Shown here piece after piece: positions 5,684 through 6,496 of a stretch of 6,496 nucleotides of DNA (positions are counted from its first letter, which is position 1; every line of letters starts with the position of its first letter). The position numbers were made by a program, and so were the translations under genes. The stretch spans positions 1 through 6,496 of the forward strand of contig JAAUSP010000444.1 in assembly GCA_012032575.1 (NCBI GenBank), read 5' to 3'. A model generated the notes under the pieces. It was not told the origin of the DNA and searched no databases. It saw only the letters and a list, made by a program, of their open reading frames with translations. The stretch is from Anaerolineales bacterium. GTDB lineage: Bacteria; Chloroflexota; Anaerolineae; 4572-78; J111.

Positions 5684-5700
5684 CCTTCGACAAGCTCAGG
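5684..5700. repeat. Dispersed-repeat-like sequence CCTTCGACAAGCTCAGG
   Basis: CCTTCGACAAGCTCAGG is a sequence I recall recurring between genes in many bacterial genomes. Partial echoes surround it: CGACAAG at 5676-5682 and 5688-5694, and CTCAGGA at 5695-5701 and 5707-5713. Only one full copy lies in the window, so calling it a dispersed repeat rests on prior knowledge. Confidence 0.45.
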
Positions 5701-5726
5701 AAGTTCTCAGGACAGGTTTCGAGACC

Positions 5727-5751
5727 GTAGGCCGACGTGAAGCGTCCCTAC
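5727..5751. repeat. Palindromic hairpin GTAGG...GACG/CGTC...CCTAC
   Basis: GTAGG (5727-5731) pairs with CCTAC (5747-5751) and GACG (5734-5737) with CGTC (5743-5746), leaving a 2-base bulge and a 5-base loop. This is a 9-bp interrupted stem of REP type. No T-run follows, so it is not a convincing terminator. Confidence 0.5.
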
Positions 5752-5769
5752 CGTGCTATACAGGTAGCA

Positions 5770-5797
5770 GAGATTTCTTCCTTCGGTCAAAATGACA
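5770..5797. repeat. Second copy of the ATGACA repeat arm
   Basis: GAGATTTCTTCC...GGTCAAAATGACA resembles both arms of the element in 3775-3865. It is closest to the reverse complement of the left arm (shared CGGTC then AATGACA, with ATTxCTxCCT upstream). It lies just before the FAD oxidoreductase start. Only a single arm is seen here. Confidence 0.5.
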
Positions 5798-5830
5798 TGT
5801 CTGAGTGGTTACGATGATGGGACAAATAGA

Positions 5831-6472
5831 ATGAATTTATCTTCAACCCTGCCTGACTTCTTCAACGACCTCCGCCCCCGCATCTCCGGCGACCTCCGCA
5901 CCGACCGCTACAGCCGCATCCTCTACAGCACCGACGCCAGCAATTACCGGGTGATGCCCTACGGCGTGCTCATCCCCAAAACGGCGGAAGACATTCAGGC
6001 AGCGATGGAACTGGCCGCCCGCTACCAAATCCCGATCCTGCCGCGAGCGGCGGGCAGCAGTCTGGCCGGGCAGGCCGTCAACGAGGCGCTGGTGATTGAC
6101 GTGAGCCGCCATCTCGACCGAGTGCTGGAAATCAACGCCCAGGAGCAGTGGGTGCGAGTCCAGCCAGGGGTGGTGCTGGACGAACTCAACAGCCAGCTTA
6201 AGCCGCTGGGCCTGCACTTTGGCCCCGACCCGGCCAGCAGCAATCGCGCGGCGCTGGGTGGGATTGTCGGCAACAATGCGTCCGGCAGCCACTCGATCCT
6301 GTACGGCATGACCGCCGATCACGTGCTGGAAATGGATGTCATTCTCAGCGACGGCAGCCCGGCTCATTTCGGGCCGCTGGACGCCGCCGCGCTGAGCCAA
6401 CACCAGCAGCGGGCCGGCCTTGAAGGCGAGCTTTATCGCGGCATCGCCCACCTGACCCAAAACCCAGGCTGA
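5831..6472 (+). CDS. FAD-binding oxidoreductase (GlcD/YdiJ type), N-terminal part, frame broken near the window end
   Basis: This is the N-terminal FAD-binding region of a GlcD/lactate-dehydrogenase-type flavoenzyme, oxidising a 2-hydroxyacid or similar and passing electrons onward. From ATG 5831 (GGGA 8 bases upstream), residues 27-50 read YSRILYSTDASNYRVMPYGVLIPK. The FAD pyrophosphate loop is PRAAGSSLAGQAV (71-83). GPDPASSNRAALGGIVGNNASG (131-152) and SILYGMTADHVLEMDV follow. This pattern matches large FAD plus Fe-S fusion proteins such as E. coli YdiJ (about 1000 residues), so most of the gene should lie beyond the window. The frame stops at 6472 after only 213 residues. Removing one base in 6456-6468 gives ...AEVIRAGTP through the last base, which looks like normal continuation. 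Substrate is not determinable here. Confidence 0.85.
   Translation: MNLSSTLPDFFNDLRPRISGDLRTDRYSRILYSTDASNYRVMPYGVLIPKTAEDIQAAMELAARYQIPILPRAAGSSLAGQAVNEALVIDVSRHLDRVLEINAQEQWVRVQPGVVLDELNSQLKPLGLHFGPDPASSNRAALGGIVGNNASGSHSILYGMTADHVLEMDVILSDGSPAHFGPLDAAALSQHQQRAGLEGELYRGIAHLTQNPG
6456..6468 (+). other. Frame break in FAD oxidoreductase
   Basis: The sequence ACCCAAAACCCAGG has one base too many, or two too few. Dropping one G gives N-P-A-E-V-I-R-A-G-T-P; dropping an A or C upstream gives nearly the same. The stop TGA at 6470-6472 is then bypassed and the frame stays open to the window end. Confidence 0.6.
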
Positions 6473-6496
6473 GGTCATCCGGGCCGGAACGCCGCG

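Noticed and set aside
4971..5693. Long minus-strand open frame opposite the transglutaminase-like gene
   Set aside because: A GC-rich mirror frame; the plus strand carries the conserved Cys and His motifs.
5843..6478. Long minus-strand open frame opposite the FAD oxidoreductase
   Set aside because: A GC-rich mirror frame; the plus strand carries the FAD-binding motifs.
1..6496. Defence system, toxin-antitoxin pair, biosynthetic cluster, or tRNA/rRNA genes
   Set aside because: No motifs or gene combinations for these were found on either strand; the two small genes before the recombinase lack toxin or antitoxin signatures that I can see.

Overview
The window looks like bacterial chromosome from a Chloroflexota-type (Anaerolineae-like) genome, probably a draft or metagenome assembly. 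The main clue is the minus-strand secreted protein at 2212-3330. It has a signal peptide, one Ig/FN3-like domain, a YLPLVLK-type linker and an uncharacterised tail, a design I associate with Chloroflexota. GC-rich housekeeping-type genes and repeat-laden intergenic DNA fit this, but phylum assignment without a database search is an inference.

Layout. (1) 1-2150, plus strand: two small unrecognised proteins, the second overlapping the start of a large serine recombinase. The recombinase reading frame is broken twice within 50 bases. Restoring one A at each of two A-runs gives a continuous 554-residue protein with catalytic, recombinase, zinc-ribbon and coiled-coil parts. This block is by eye less GC-rich than the right half of the window and looks like the integrase module of a mobile element whose body lies to the left. 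(2) 2212-4704, minus strand: the secreted protein, an IsdG/HmoA-like antibiotic-biosynthesis-monooxygenase (ABM) domain protein (also broken by one missing A/T), a YciH/SUI1 translation factor and a zincin-like metallopeptidase. (3) 4705-4964: divergent intergenic region with a candidate plus-strand promoter. (4) 4965-6496, plus strand: a transglutaminase-like protein, then the N-terminal FAD-binding part of a GlcD/YdiJ-type oxidoreductase. That frame closes at 6472, but the expected sequence seems to resume one frame over and run off the window.

Non-coding DNA is repeat-rich. Gap 3689-3896 holds an imperfect inverted repeat nested inside an 11-bp perfect inverted repeat. Gap 5652-5830 holds a related arm plus two other palindromic repeat types. 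A heptamer tandem repeat sits between the metallopeptidase and yciH.

The genes do not form one obvious pathway, and I see no defence system, CRISPR array, RNA gene or biosynthetic cluster. The most useful result is that four reading-frame breaks occur in 6.5 kb, three of them consistent with a single missing A/T in a homopolymer. This points to sequence error, or less likely real decay, and the broken gene models should be read as intact proteins until checked.
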